This document shows, one piece after another, positions 1 through 18,300 of a DNA stretch of 64,000 nt. Source of the DNA: Thermoguttaceae bacterium (GTDB lineage Bacteria; Planctomycetota; Planctomycetia; Pirellulales; Thermoguttaceae); contig JAFZAL010000017.1 of NCBI GenBank assembly GCA_017557195.1, positions 1 through 64,000 on the forward strand, written 5' to 3'. The notes beneath the pieces are model-generated. The model saw only the letters and a list, made by a program, of their open reading frames with translations. It did no database searches and was not told the DNA's origin. A program made the position numbers and the translations under genes. Within the stretch, counting starts at the first letter, position 1, and the number at the start of each line of letters is the position of its first letter.

Positions 1-65
1 GCCCCCGTCGGGGGCGCGGGAGAAAAAGCGGCTAAAGCGATAGGAGAGTATATCGCATTTATTCC

Positions 66-145
66 GTGGGCTGAAGCCCACGGTTACAAGAGTTGCATCC
101 CTCCGGGACGCGATTCTATATTCCAACGTTATTTATCTTCGCAAG
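66..145. repeat. Dispersed repeat, copy 1
   Basis: This copy begins with a palindrome, GTGGGCTGAAGCCCAC-like, and continues through a stretch ending in TTATCTTCGCAAG. A diverged copy lies at 52436-52512. The two share the blocks CTGAA-CCC, AAGAGTTG and TTATCTTC in the same order and spacing. No ORF is present. The role is unknown; it sits downstream of rpoC beyond the terminator. Confidence 0.5.
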
Positions 146-184
146 AAATTTTTGCTGCTCTTAGTTTAATCGTTTAACCATAGA

Positions 185-214
185 AAAACCGGGAAACTTT
201 TGCTTCCCGGTTTT
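185..214 (-). terminator. Rho-independent terminator of rpoBC
   Basis: An 11-bp perfect stem (AAAACCGGGAA paired with TTCCCGGTTTT) encloses an 8-nt loop, and the minus strand runs into a T tract right after the stem. It lies 57 bp past the rpoC stop codon. The stem has A/T runs on both sides, so it could also stop transcription coming from the plus strand. Confidence 0.75.
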
Positions 215-270
215 CTGTTTTAAATCATGTTGTTACAGCGAGCGCGGCGCCCGCTGAACTACGGACCAAA

Positions 271-4773
<4,503 letters not shown>

Positions 4774-4790
4774 TGTTAGTTGCTCCCTCA

Positions 4791-8630
<3,840 letters not shown>

Positions 8631-8996
8631 GAAATAACCTTTTGTTAAATGGTAATTAAAACGGACAAAAATATCTTATCTCGCGGGAAATATGTATAAG
8701 TCGGGTGGAAATAAAGGGTTATAAAGGATATATTTCCAAAAATTTTTCAGCTTCGGTGGTAGAAGCAGAGGTAAAATCCTGAATGTCCTTAAAATGGGGT
8801 GGGAAAATACCAGGACAGCTTTCGATTTTTACTTCTGACCGGCTTTTAGAGAGCGGCGGCTGTATCAAGTATTAAACGCGGGCTGTTCTTGGCGCCTAAA
8901 AAACCAATGTTTTTGAGGGTATACCAAGTGTCGAGTTAATTATACATGTACTTCCTTTGGGGTAAAGACGTAAAATTATTGCAACAATTTTGCCGT

Positions 8997-9024
8997 ATTC
9001 TAATTAAATATTTAAATCTGTCAA
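8997..9024 (-). promoter_or_regulatory. Putative sigma70-type promoter of rpoBC
   Basis: On the minus strand, TTGACA (9024-9019) and TAGAAT (9002-8997) are separated by 16 nt. This predicts a transcript with a leader of about 360 nt before rpoB. The boxes are near consensus in an AT-rich region; promoter activity itself is an inference. Confidence 0.5.
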
Positions 9025-9186
9025 TGGGTGGAAACAAATTTTTTAGTAAAAAAGTGGAAAATTTTTTCTGTTTTGGAAAAAATCCGTCGGATTACTAAAA
9101 GTCAAACAAAAACGTCTCCCTCTCAACCCGTTGACATGATATCTGGCGAGATCCAATATTAATACGGTAAATTCTCGCGCCTGTCC

Positions 9187-9214
9187 TTGACATCTCGAAC
9201 AGATGATATATATT
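9187..9214 (+). promoter_or_regulatory. Putative promoter of pgi
   Basis: TTGACA (9187-9192) and TATATT (9209-9214) are spaced by 16 nt, about 170 bp before the pgi start. A second TTGACA lies at 9131-9136 with a poorer -10 candidate. Confidence 0.45.
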
Positions 9215-9295
9215 CTTGATAAAAGTTTATTGAGTTAAAACGAGTCGTTTTGACAACAACGGCGATTGGATTTGTTTCGAGAAGAGTTGATGAGG

Positions 9296-9334
9296 CGCTT
9301 GCGTTTCTCGCAACTCGCAACTCGCAACTCGCAA
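9296..9334. repeat. Heptamer array (CTCGCAA)x4 with octamer core
   Basis: The octamer CGCTTGCG (9296-9303) is followed by four perfect CTCGCAA units at 9307, 9314, 9321 and 9328. It lies between the promoter candidates and the start of pgi. Confidence 0.85.
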
Positions 9335-9389
9335 CTGTTGTACAAACGGCTTGCTGCGGTTTCCCTCGAACATTCATTTTCATACAGCC

Positions 9390-11003
9390 ATGCCTAACCC
9401 TATCGACCTGCCAGCCTGGAAGACGCTGGAATCGTTATACAGTCAAAATAAAGACGTTACCCTCAAGGAACTGTTTTCCGCCGACCCTTCGCGCGCGACC
9501 GCGTTTTGGAAGTCCGCCTGCGGTTTGACGCTCGACTTTTCCAAAAACCGGATTAACGCTGAGATTTTCGGCGCGTTGATTGACCTTGCCCGTCAGTCCG
9601 GCGTTGAAGCCATGCGGGCAAAGATGTTCTCCGGCGAGAAAATCAACCTGACGGAAAAGCGGGCAGTGCTGCACGTTGCGCTTCGCAATCGTTCCAATAC
9701 GCCGATCTTTGTTGACGGTAAAAACGTCATGGACGACGTCAATGCGGTTCTCAATCACATGGCGGAGTTCTCCAACCAGATTCGTTCCGGCGAATGGAAG
9801 GGCTATACCGGCAAGCGGATTAAGAACGTCGTCAATATCGGCATCGGCGGCTCTGACCTCGGTCCGGTCATGGCGTACGAAGCCCTCAAACCGTATACGG
9901 ACAGAGAGCTGACGGTTCGATTCGTCTCCAATATTGACGGGACGCATTTTGCCGAAGCGGTTCGCGACCTCAACGCCGAGGAAACGCTGTTTATCGTCGC
10001 CAGCAAGACGTTTACGACTCTGGAAACCATGACCAACGCGGCTTCCGCCCGAAAATGGCTTTTGGACGCTCTGAAAGACGAGGCGGCTGTGGCGCGGCAT
10101 TTCGTTGCGCTGTCGACCAACAAAGAAAAGGTCGAGGAATTCGGCATCGACCCGGCGAACATGTTCGCGTTCTGGAACTGGGTTGGAGGCCGTTATTCGC
10201 TGCCGTCCGCGATTGGTTTGTCGCTGATGATTGCGATCGGCCCGGAGAACTTCTTCAAGATGCTCGAAGGCTATCACGCCATGGACAACCATTTCCAAAC
10301 CGCTCCGCTGGAAGAGAACCTGCCGGTGATTTTGGCGGTCTTGGGCATTTGGTACAACAACTTCTTTAACGCGTCCAGCCACGCGATTTTACCGTACGAT
10401 CAGTATCTGAGCCGATTCGCCGCCTATTTCCAGCAGGGCGACATGGAATCCAACGGGAAGTACATCACTCGCGAAGGCGAACGGGTTCAGTGGCAGACTG
10501 GTCCGATTATCTGGGGCGAACCCGGCACGAACGGTCAGCACGCGTTCTATCAGCTGCTCCATCAGGGAACCAAACTCGTCCCGGTTGACTTCATCGCGTT
10601 TGCGAAAAGTCACAACCCGCTGGGCGACCATCACGTTAAGCTCATCGCCAACGTTTTCGCTCAGGCGGAAGCCCTCGCGTTCGGCAAGACGGCTGAACAG
10701 GTTCGAGCGGAAGGCGTTGCGGAAGAACTGGTTCCTCACAAAGTCTTTGAAGGCAACCGTCCGAGCAACGTTATCGTCAGCGAAGAACTCACGCCCGCGA
10801 CGCTGGGAAGCCTCATCGCTTTGTACGAACACAAGATCTTCGTTCAGGGCGTTATCTGGAACGTCAACTCCTACGATCAGTGGGGCGTCGAACTGGGCAA
10901 AGCCTTGGCAAAGAACATCCTTCCGGAACTGGAATCAGACTGCGCCTTGAATCACGACGCGTCGACCAATCGGCTGATTGAATGGTTCCGAGCGAACAAA
11001 TGA
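9390..11003 (+). CDS. pgi: Glucose-6-phosphate isomerase
   Basis: Interconverts glucose 6-phosphate and fructose 6-phosphate in cytoplasmic glycolysis and gluconeogenesis. The family signatures are clear: [10 protein letters not shown], the phosphate-binding [36 protein letters not shown], and [14 protein letters not shown] near the C-terminus. The protein is 537 aa, close to the 549 aa of the E. coli type, and complete. The start is set at the ATG at 9390 ([10 protein letters not shown]), which matches the usual N-terminus. An upstream in-frame start at 9351 would add 13 residues read from the edge of the heptamer array. Neither start has a clear ribosome site. It is divergent from rpoB. Confidence 0.95.
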   Translation: MPNPIDLPAWKTLESLYSQNKDVTLKELFSADPSRATAFWKSACGLTLDFSKNRINAEIFGALIDLARQSGVEAMRAKMFSGEKINLTEKRAVLHVALRNRSNTPIFVDGKNVMDDVNAVLNHMAEFSNQIRSGEWKGYTGKRIKNVVNIGIGGSDLGPVMAYEALKPYTDRELTVRFVSNIDGTHFAEAVRDLNAEETLFIVASKTFTTLETMTNAASARKWLLDALKDEAAVARHFVALSTNKEKVEEFGIDPANMFAFWNWVGGRYSLPSAIGLSLMIAIGPENFFKMLEGYHAMDNHFQTAPLEENLPVILAVLGIWYNNFFNASSHAILPYDQYLSRFAAYFQQGDMESNGKYITREGERVQWQTGPIIWGEPGTNGQHAFYQLLHQGTKLVPVDFIAFAKSHNPLGDHHVKLIANVFAQAEALAFGKTAEQVRAEGVAEELVPHKVFEGNRPSNVIVSEELTPATLGSLIALYEHKIFVQGVIWNVNSYDQWGVELGKALAKNILPELESDCALNHDASTNRLIEWFRANK

Positions 11004-11014
11004 TTTAGAGAACA

Positions 11015-11098
11015 GTGGTTAGTGGTAAGTGGTTAGTAGGAACGTCGCTTGCGTCCTTACCGCTTACCACTCAAAACTAACTACTTATTCCTACTGTC
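11015..11098. repeat. Heptamer array between pgi and slyX
   Basis: The units GTGGTTA, GTGGTAA, GTGGTTA and GTAGGAA are followed by the core CGCTTGCG (11046-11053) and then TTACCGC, TTACCAC, TCAAAAC, TAACTAC, TTATTCC and TACTGTC. All are spaced exactly 7 nt. It is nearly the reverse complement of the array at 12931-12987. It ends 4 nt before the slyX start codon. Confidence 0.85.
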
Positions 11099-11102
11099 TC
11101 CC

Positions 11103-11306
11103 ATGTCAGATATAACTAAACTCGAAGAACGGCTTGCCTGGTGCGAAGAATACATCGACCAGCTTAACGACGCGTTGGTAGACGTCAATAAACGCGTTGT
11201 CGAGCTGGAACGCCAGAACGCGCGTCTCATTGACGAGGTTCGAGCGTTACAGAACATGTCCCGAGAGCCGTTTAATCCTCGAGACGAAAAGCCGCCTCAC
11301 TATTGA
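11103..11306 (+). CDS. slyX: SlyX-like coiled-coil protein
   Basis: A 67-residue soluble protein of the SlyX family. It has the family pattern: an N-terminal acidic heptad coiled coil (KLEERLAWCEEYIDQLNDAL to about residue 48) and a short proline-rich tail ending in PPHY, which is characteristic of SlyX. The biochemical function is not known for the family. The start at 11103 (MSDITKLEE) is chosen; an in-frame extension to 11049 would be read from the heptamer array. It ends 5 bp before the convergent membrane-protein gene. Confidence 0.8.
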   Translation: MSDITKLEERLAWCEEYIDQLNDALVDVNKRVVELERQNARLIDEVRALQNMSREPFNPRDEKPPHY

Positions 11307-11311
11307 TGCGG

Positions 11312-12118
11312 TTACAAATTCCCAAGAGCGCCTAAATACAGGCTTATTGCATAAAGAATTATCATCGTTAAGGGAACAAGCGCATAGATAGCGCATCTCC
11401 ATTCCTGAGTAAACATTTTTCTGCTTTTGTCGTACTGGATTTCATGTGGAACGGCTTCCAGAACGACAATTTTGTCGGAATCGGCATTATCTGCAAAGAC
11501 CATCACAACTGGCGGCATGAAAAACAAGCGTTGTTGTTTTGTTGGAATATCCTTTGTATGAATCATTCCCGAAATGTCTTTATAGGCTACCATAATCGAG
11601 GACGGGCAGCAATCTTCAGGCGTTGTCTCGGCAACTTCAGGACGCACATGCTGATAGCCGAGGCTGCAATAGCCTCTTTTTATCAGTCTGAGGTCAGACA
11701 AGGCAGATAAAAAGCGATTTACGGCTTTATGAGCAAACAGAAACGTCAATCCTGTCATGAGCAGGGTCAATACGTAAACGAAATCAGACGGCGCTCCAAA
11801 GTAAACGCCAACGCTTTGAATTGTTATAACCGCTATCGCTATGCCAAGAAAACTGATTGTCTCGATTTTATTGTAACGACCGAATAATTGAGCTAACAGC
11901 ATAGCCAGGTTGACGCGGCGTCTGGACGTCTCATTGATTAAGTCCATATAAAAGGAGCGAACTTTGTATTCCTCCAGCAAATTGTTTTTAAACTCGATGA
12001 ACGCCTTTTCTTCCAGAGCATCCTCTTCCCTGGAATCACTGGACAATTCCTGATCTGCAGCGTCTGTTTCCGGGGCGCGTTCATCTGAGTCAGTCGGTTT
12101 GTCGAATTCTTCTTCCAT
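11312..12118 (-). CDS. Predicted membrane protein, unknown function
   Basis: I do not recognise this 268-aa protein. It has an acidic N-terminal region (residues 1-40, rich in Asp and Glu) and two adjacent hydrophobic segments (about 88-108 and 112-130). A soluble stretch of about 110 residues follows with two cysteine spots (C151, and C170-C171), then a third hydrophobic segment (242-263) close to the C-terminus. There is no signal peptide. It lies downstream of the lipoate ligase gene on the same strand, 29 bp away, and could share its transcript. It is complete, with plausible codon use. Confidence 0.75.
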   Translation of the reverse strand: MEEEFDKPTDSDERAPETDAADQELSSDSREEDALEEKAFIEFKNNLLEEYKVRSFYMDLINETSRRRVNLAMLLAQLFGRYNKIETISFLGIAIAVITIQSVGVYFGAPSDFVYVLTLLMTGLTFLFAHKAVNRFLSALSDLRLIKRGYCSLGYQHVRPEVAETTPEDCCPSSIMVAYKDISGMIHTKDIPTKQQRLFFMPPVVMVFADNADSDKIVVLEAVPHEIQYDKSRKMFTQEWRCAIYALVPLTMIILYAISLYLGALGNL

Positions 12119-12147
12119 TGAAATGGCTGATTGTTATGGAATGTCCG

Positions 12148-12885
12148 TTATTTTCTTTTCCAGTCGGGATTGCCGTATTTTTCTTTGGCGATTTCAGCAA
12201 CAATTTTGTCATCAAAGTCGAATGGATAATCAACCGGAATAATTCGGACGTCAAGCGCAAATACCAGAGCCGGCGCCCAAAGATTAATTAAACGCTCAGT
12301 CGTCAGAGGCTCGGGCAGCTTGACTAAATCGTTGATTCCCAGCAGATCCGTCCAGACGGAGGACCTGTTTAAGAGTATACTGCCGTGCTGTAACACCGCC
12401 TCTTGAGTTCTTCGTTGGGCGGAGCCCATGATTTTGTATTCTTTGCCGTTTTGGTCTGCCAGAACAATATCGTATCGGCTTCGGCGTTCAAAGCACAAAA
12501 ACGGCTTGTCCTTTTCTCGCATCGGCGGGTCGTCATGAGCCATTTTCGCGTCAACGCCAATAGAACGCAAGACGGAAATGAGCGATTGATGAACAATGCC
12601 GTACAGATCCGGTCCCCATTCGTACTGTTCGCTATGAGCGGGAAAGACTATGCTGTAGGTCAGTTCGTTGTCATGAACAATTGCTCCTCCGCCAGTCGTT
12701 CGCCGAACGGTTGAACACGTCAGGGGGTTGAGTTCCGGCTTCTGAAAGTACCCTAAAGAAACTGTTGGGGTATCCCATCGATAAAACCGACAAATGGGTT
12801 CGGCGCGGCGAAGCAGAGCTTCGTCAAACGACATGTTCCAAACGCCGGAGTGAGCGGAATCAATAAACAGTTCGCAAGAATCCAT
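12148..12885 (-). CDS. Lipoate-protein ligase A family protein
   Basis: A cytoplasmic biotin/lipoate ligase-fold protein (245 aa) expected to attach lipoate or octanoate to E2 and GcvH proteins. Supporting motifs are RRTTGGGAIVHDNELTYS (the substrate-loop R..GGG..HD signature) and YKIMGSAQRR, which carries the catalytic Lys of the family K-x-x-G-S-A-Q motif. The start at 12885 (MDSCELFID) is preferred. The longer ORF to 12981 reads 32 extra residues straight out of the heptamer array and has no family support. Exact specificity (ligase or octanoyltransferase) cannot be decided here. Confidence 0.85.
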   Translation of the reverse strand: MDSCELFIDSAHSGVWNMSFDEALLRRAEPICRFYRWDTPTVSLGYFQKPELNPLTCSTVRRTTGGGAIVHDNELTYSIVFPAHSEQYEWGPDLYGIVHQSLISVLRSIGVDAKMAHDDPPMREKDKPFLCFERRSRYDIVLADQNGKEYKIMGSAQRRTQEAVLQHGSILLNRSSVWTDLLGINDLVKLPEPLTTERLINLWAPALVFALDVRIIPVDYPFDFDDKIVAEIAKEKYGNPDWKRK

Positions 12886-12888
12886 GGT

Positions 12889-13001
12889 TAGGCAGTAGGC
12901 AATAGGCAGTAGGCAGTAGAAATAAGTAGTTAGTTTTGAGTGGTAAGTGGTAAGGACGCAAGCGACGTTCCTACTAACCACTAACCACTAATTACTAATT
13001 T
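12889..13001. repeat. Heptamer array upstream of the lipoate ligase
   Basis: Four TAGGCAG/TAGGCAA units come first, then TAGAAAT, AAGTAGT and TAGTTTT. GTGGTAA-type units, the core CGCAAGCG (12957-12964), two CTAACCA units, CTAATTA and CTAATTT follow. Its right half is a near-perfect inverted copy of the array at 11015-11080. Confidence 0.85.
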
Positions 13002-13007
13002 ACTTCC

Positions 13008-14285
13008 CTATTCTTCGTCGTCGAACATACAGTAAACCGGTTCGAGGAATCGGGTTACCCGTTCCAAAGACAAAACAATGGTTCGCTGTTGAATTCCATC
13101 GCCGCTGGACGCGACAACGGGGAAAATTTGACGTCTGTCAGGCAGGTCAACCCGCATGAGGAATTCGCCGTCTTCGTCGACAATAATAGGATAACCTCTG
13201 ACGGTAACGTGAGCGCCGGGCAGCGTCCGCCCGTGGATGAGAGCTTTGGCGTCTAAATGGAAGGGGAACCCCTTGTCGTCAAAATTGGACATTCGATCCA
13301 GCTTTGCCGATTTGGCAAACGCGGCGGCTCCGAGCTTGCGGCGCTGATCGTCTATCATCTGACGAACGTGCCGTTCTTCATCGGAAGTCGTTTGCGTTTT
13401 GAAGTTCATTTTTAATTCGTATTCGTCCAGAGCTTCGTCGAAATCGAATCCTGCATCAAATCCCTTGACGGTGTCTGGAGAGGGCGTTGTAACCGTAGCG
13501 CTGGTAAGAATCGTAAAGAATTTGCCGTTTTCGGTAATGTATCCCAGTTCGACCTGATAGCTGGCAGGAATGCCGTCGACGTCTATAAACCAGTTGTTCG
13601 CCTTGAGCATGACTTCGATATTTCTTAAGGCGCGGCGAGAATTAAAGCCGTCGTTGGGACGAACTTCAAAAAGACGAAGCGCCGGTTTGGCGTAATGCCA
13701 GTCTGACCCCAACGCGCCGCGAACGCGGTCTTTGGTTTTTTGACGAATGCGCCACGAAGCATGAATCCAGTATGCGTCTCGAGCTTTTAACGTCAGGCAG
13801 TCCTCTTCTTCCTCTTTCATTTGCTCTGTGAACTTTTTATCGGATTGAGAACGCTGCGCCAGTTCGCAATTGAGATCCATTACGCTGGAATTGGCGGTAA
13901 TTTTTCTCAACATGGACGGCGGGGTAAACCCGAGAGCGCCCGGCGTGCCGGGGACGGGAACCGAAGAGCCTGTAAGACCGTTTTCATTAAACGAAATATT
14001 GGCGGTGGCGGCAATTTGACGAGCTGAAAGCTCTGGCTCTATATCAGAATTTGTTTTTGACGACTTTGATTTTGAAGAAGTTGTCTTTTTTATTTTGGCG
14101 TTTGAGTCTTGCCCTTTATTTGACGATGGGGAAGAACCGACTTTATTCTGTTTGCGGGATACAGGACTCAAAGCCTCAATTAATTCTTTTTTACACATAG
14201 CATGCCAACCGGGTATTTTTAGCTCTTTTGCCATTTGTCCCAGTTCTTTTGCTGTGTATTGTTCCAATTGTTTTGCCACGGTCAT
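13008..14285 (-). CDS. DUF4912 protein with Rho N-terminal-like domain
   Basis: A cytoplasmic protein of 425 aa. Residues 1-45 (QLEQYTAKELGQMAKELKIP, then KKELIEAL) look like a Rho N-terminal or SAP-like helical nucleic-acid-binding fold. A Lys/Ser-rich linker follows to about 100. The DUF4912 domain covers about 165-290, with its usual marks: DAYWIHASWRI at the start, LRLFEV, a W-F-I-D strand and a YQVELGYITENGKFF segment. The C-terminal 100 residues form another beta-rich part with GRTLPGAHVTVRG. DUF4912 proteins have no established biochemical function. The start at 14285 is followed by a normal N-terminus; the upstream sequence is weak in ribosome-site character. Confidence 0.8.
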   Translation of the reverse strand: MTVAKQLEQYTAKELGQMAKELKIPGWHAMCKKELIEALSPVSRKQNKVGSSPSSNKGQDSNAKIKKTTSSKSKSSKTNSDIEPELSARQIAATANISFNENGLTGSSVPVPGTPGALGFTPPSMLRKITANSSVMDLNCELAQRSQSDKKFTEQMKEEEEDCLTLKARDAYWIHASWRIRQKTKDRVRGALGSDWHYAKPALRLFEVRPNDGFNSRRALRNIEVMLKANNWFIDVDGIPASYQVELGYITENGKFFTILTSATVTTPSPDTVKGFDAGFDFDEALDEYELKMNFKTQTTSDEERHVRQMIDDQRRKLGAAAFAKSAKLDRMSNFDDKGFPFHLDAKALIHGRTLPGAHVTVRGYPIIVDEDGEFLMRVDLPDRRQIFPVVASSGDGIQQRTIVLSLERVTRFLEPVYCMFDDEE

Positions 14286-14498
14286 TCCTCCGGAAAATCA
14301 AAGTTGTGTATTACTGTCAGGCAGGCGGTCAGGCAGGTTATTGGCTGTATCCCTAAAGACGCATTGCGTCAAACCCCGATATTGCATTATCTATATTATA
14401 AATCTGTTTTTTATTCTTACAAGGATTTCGTCATCTCTAAATAGCAAAAAAATCAAAAATTTTCTCGTTTTTTCAAAAAAAATGAGGGAACGACCCTG

Positions 14499-14527
14499 TT
14501 GCTTTTTCTTTTAGGTTCTTTTATAAT
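14499..14527 (+). promoter_or_regulatory. Promoter of the thioredoxin-like gene
   Basis: TTGCTT (14499-14504), 17 nt, then a perfect TATAAT (14522-14527). The start codon is about 50 nt downstream with a good ribosome site, AGAGGTG, between. Confidence 0.6.
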
Positions 14528-14580
14528 GCAACATGGATTGATATAAAAAACGCCCGCCTATCAATTACCAGAGGTGAAAA

Positions 14581-15297
14581 ATGAGAAAATATGCCATTGC
14601 AGTTTTGACGTTACTGACTCTCAACATTGGATTTACGTCTTTAGCCGCGGCGCAGATGGTCGGCGAAGGACCGTCCTTGATTGACGAATCCAAACGAGAA
14701 GGCAAGGTCGTCAAACCGTTCATCATGGATAAAAAAGACGAGAAACTGTTTCGTCCCCGCATGATTTGGGCGGATTCCTGGCAGTTCATTCCTCTGCCGA
14801 TTCTCAACGACGCCGGGGAGATTCAGCCTGAAACGCCTCAGACGGAAGAACTTACTGCAGCGCAGAGGATTAATCAGTTTATCAAAGTCCAGGAATGGTA
14901 CAATCAAGCGCCGCCCGATCTGGACGGAAAGTACGTTCTGATTGAATTCAGCGCGTCGTGGTGCCCGGCGTGCAAACGAGCGGTTCCGTTTATGGAACAT
15001 TGGAACGAGAAGTTTGACGGTCGCCTGGTCGTGATTTCGATTCTGGAAACAGACCGCGCTCAAAACGACAACTTCCCAACAACCGGACAAGGCAAAACGC
15101 TCAAACATTGCATCGGCATCGACGCGCAGCGCCGCAGCGCCAAAGCGTTGGGCGTGTACGGAATCCCGCATTCGGTTTTAATCGAGCCGAAATACGGCGC
15201 CGTCGTTTGGGAAGGCATGACAGAGCAAAAGGGCTACGAACTGACCGACGAGCTGATTGAAAAAATCCTGGCTGTTGGCGAGAAGATGAAAAAATAG
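14581..15297 (+). CDS. Secreted thioredoxin-fold protein (TlpA-like)
   Basis: An exported protein of 238 aa. An N-terminal signal peptide runs to about residue 25 (hydrophobic core, then LAAAQ). The mature part has about 95 residues of unknown structure and then a thioredoxin fold starting near KYVLIEFSASWCPACK. The redox pair is C128-P-A-C131. A cis-Pro region (VYGIPHSVLIEP) and the VVWEGMT strand follow, as in thiol-disulfide reductases of the TlpA/ResA type. Expected to act outside the cytoplasmic membrane on protein thiols; the partner is not known. AGAGGTG sits just before the ATG and a good promoter precedes it. Convergent with sbcC, with a palindromic element between. Confidence 0.85.
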   Translation: MRKYAIAVLTLLTLNIGFTSLAAAQMVGEGPSLIDESKREGKVVKPFIMDKKDEKLFRPRMIWADSWQFIPLPILNDAGEIQPETPQTEELTAAQRINQFIKVQEWYNQAPPDLDGKYVLIEFSASWCPACKRAVPFMEHWNEKFDGRLVVISILETDRAQNDNFPTTGQGKTLKHCIGIDAQRRSAKALGVYGIPHSVLIEPKYGAVVWEGMTEQKGYELTDELIEKILAVGEKMKK

Positions 15298-15306
15298 CGT
15301 GTGACA

Positions 15307-15335
15307 TTCCGGGGGCTAAAGCGCCCCGGCTCGCC
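15307..15335. repeat. Palindromic intergenic element, copy 1
   Basis: A G/C-rich imperfect palindrome (CCGGGGGCTAAAGCGCCCCGG core, then CTCGCC) between the convergent thioredoxin and sbcC genes. The same element in inverse orientation occurs at 27263-27292. It may act as a two-way terminator or a REP-like repeat. Confidence 0.7.
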
Positions 15336-15348
15336 TAATTCCTAACTT

Positions 15349-18300
15349 CTAACTAATTTTTGTAACGCCGGGACCGGAAAGGACGCTGGCTCCGGCGGCG
15401 CTTCGGGCAACTTCAATTTTGTTGGCGATGCGTTCTTTTAACGCGTCTACGTGTGAAATTACGCCGACGAGTTTGTTGGAGTCGTCTGAATACTGGAATT
15501 TGTTGATGGCATCCAGCGCGGTTTGCAGGGTTTCTTCGTCAAGCGTTCCAAATCCTTCGTCCAGAAAGAGCGTTTCCAAGGGTTTGTTTCGGCTTGACAT
15601 CTTCGACAGTCCCAGCGCCAGAGCAAGACTGATCAAAAAGCTTTCGCCGCCAGACAGGTTGGTCGTAGGTCGAACTGCGCCGCCTTGCCAGGAGTCAATG
15701 CAATAGATTGCCAGATCCTCTTTTACGCTGGCAGGCGTAGATTTGATATTCTCAGAATTCTCTTCACTTGTTTCAACATCGACTTTTTGCGGAAGCGTGA
15801 GTTGGTATCGCGGAGAGAGAATCGCCATCTGTTCGTTGGCGTAGTCGATAAGGATTTCCAGCGAAATCCGCTGAACAATCTTTCGGAATTTTTTTCCGTC
15901 GGCGCTGCCGATTATACTGTTCAGTTTTTCCCATCGATAAACAACTTCCTTCTGATTGTCGAATTGCGCCTTGATTTTATCAAATTTATTTTTATTTTGC
16001 TCGTTGATATTTAACTGCTCGGTTTTTGAACCGATATCAACAAGAAGCGCCGTATACTCGGCGTTCTTTTGGTTACAGCTTTGATCCAGTTCTTCTTCCG
16101 ATTTATCGGTAAGATTCTGTTCTTCCAGCTTGAGCAGACGATCGTTATTGATTCTCTGCTGTTCTTCCAGACGCGTTTTTTGCTCATCCAATTCCTTTTG
16201 AAGCTTCTGATATTTATCTCGCACATCGTCCGTCAGGAGCGCTTTAAGAAAATCTTCGACAGAGGAAAAACGCTGTTCCTCGAGTTTATTATTGAACTCT
16301 GCAAGAGACTCGCTGAATTGTTTGAACGCGGTTTTTCTTTCTTCCTGTCGAGCTTCCAGGTTTTGCTTTGTGGTTGTCTGTTTCGCTTCCAGAGCAGTTT
16401 TTTTCCCTTTTTGGTCATTAAGCTTGTTAAAGGCAGCGTCAACAGCTTTGGACAATTGCTGAAACGCCTGTTCCGGATCGTCAGAGCCAAAAAGTTCCTG
16501 ACGTTCATTTATCAGCTTGTTCAAAGCGTCTTCTTTCTGTTTTAATTCGGACTTTTGCTCGTTGAGCGTTTCTCTGAGCTGAACCGGATTTTTGAGAGCG
16601 TCCAGTTTTTCGGCGTATTCAAGACGATTCTGCGTCCTTTGCGTCTTTTCGGCAATTAAACTGATTCGTTTTTTTATTTCCTTGACAGAAATGTCTTTGT
16701 CACAATTAATATCGTTATCGCAAATGTCGTCAGACTGCTTTTGAAGGGCTTCGTTTTTCTGTTCCAATTCCTTGACAGAGTCGTTCGCTTGAGAACTTTT
16801 CGTTTCAAATTTGGTTATTTCTTTTTCTGTATTGCTCAAATCTCCCCGAAGTTCGCGAATCTTTGATTTCGTTTCGTCCAGTTCTTTTTCGTCCTCGGTT
16901 AACGTTACAGAAGGAAGATCAATGCAATACGGATGCGACGTCGCCCCGCAAAGAGGACAACGTTCCCCTTCTGCCAGCTTTTGACGATGTTCTTCTAACG
17001 ACTGAAACAATTTTGAAAAAGAAATGTTCTTTTCAAGAGACTGTTGATGTTTTTCAGCCGCTGATATATCAAGTTCCAGCTTTTGTTTGGATTCTGTATG
17101 CTTCTGAATATCCTTTTTATACCGCTCAATATTTTTTTGGAATTTTTCAATGGACGTCGAATTGTCCGCTATGTCCACTTTAACTTTGAGCAAATCTTTC
17201 CAATGGTCTTTCAGTTCATTGAAGTCGTCTATTATTATCCGCGTTTTGGAAATGGAAACCCCATTGAGGATTTCTGAAATCTGAGATTCAATTCTGACCG
17301 TCGTGAGGTCTTCTGGCAGTTCATCTAAAGTAATATTGGCTTTACGGCATTCTTGCGCGAATTGACTTTGAAGCTGACTCAATTTCTTTTGTTCCGGCTC
17401 AATATTTTTTCTTTGCTCCGCAATTACGGTATCGAGAGATTTAACTTTATCAATAGTCGGCTTTTGAGAGTTTAACGTTTCCTTTGCTTTATTATGCGTC
17501 TCGTCTGCTTTTTCAATAGCTTTGACGGCAGATTTTATATCTTCATCAAGCTTTTCAACGGTTTGAACGTCTTTGTCAATCTGTTTATCAAGTTTTTCCA
17601 GATTGCCGCGTTTTTGTTCAGACACACGATAGTCCGCAACGATTTTTTGCGCTCTGACGTCTTGAACAAGCTGTTCTCTCTGGGATTCAAACGCTCTTAA
17701 TTCGTCATTGTTTTTGTCGATATTTCGCCCGATTGTTTCAGATTCGTTTTTTAACTTTTTAACCTCTTTTATCCATTGAATCTGCTTGTCAAGCTGATTC
17801 ATTTCTTCTTGAAGCGTCTTCGTCTTTGAGTTGGATTTCTCAATTTCTTCTTTCAGAATCTTTTGCTGTTCATCTGAGAGAATTTCAATTCCAGACAGCT
17901 TTTGTTTGATTTCTTCCAGCTTGGCGTTTTCCGCTTTGGATCGTTCAAAAACCTTTTGTGAAATAAGCGAATAAATCTGCGTTCCGGTAATCGTTTCGAG
18001 CAGTTCAGAACGGTCGTTGGCGTTGGAATCCAGGAATTTTTTGAATTGTCCTTGAGCCAAAAGGACGGCGCGGATAAACTGCTCATACGTCAGCCCGATA
18101 AGCTCGCCAACTTTTAGCGGAACCTGCGATTTTGAATTTGCCAGGATTTCGTTTGTGCTGTCGTTTGCCAATTCCATTTTGGGCGGCTGAAGATTGAAGC
18201 CGCGTTTGCTGGAAGAATAATGCTGTTCAAAAGAGGAACGAAAAACGCCGGCGTCGCAGGAAAAAGTCGTTTGAGCAAAACATTCCGTCGAAACGCGATT

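Larger units (their letters stand above)
8631..9389. other. Divergent intergenic region rpoB / pgi
   Basis: About 760 bp without a credible gene. It contains a promoter candidate on each strand and a heptamer array near the pgi start. The rpoB leader part is AT-rich with long A and T runs; no riboswitch or ribosomal-protein leader fold was recognised. Confidence 0.6.

Noticed and set aside
12886-12981. 32-residue N-terminal extension of the lipoate ligase
   Set aside because: The extension is translated from the heptamer array and has no family similarity; the start at 12885 fits the family.
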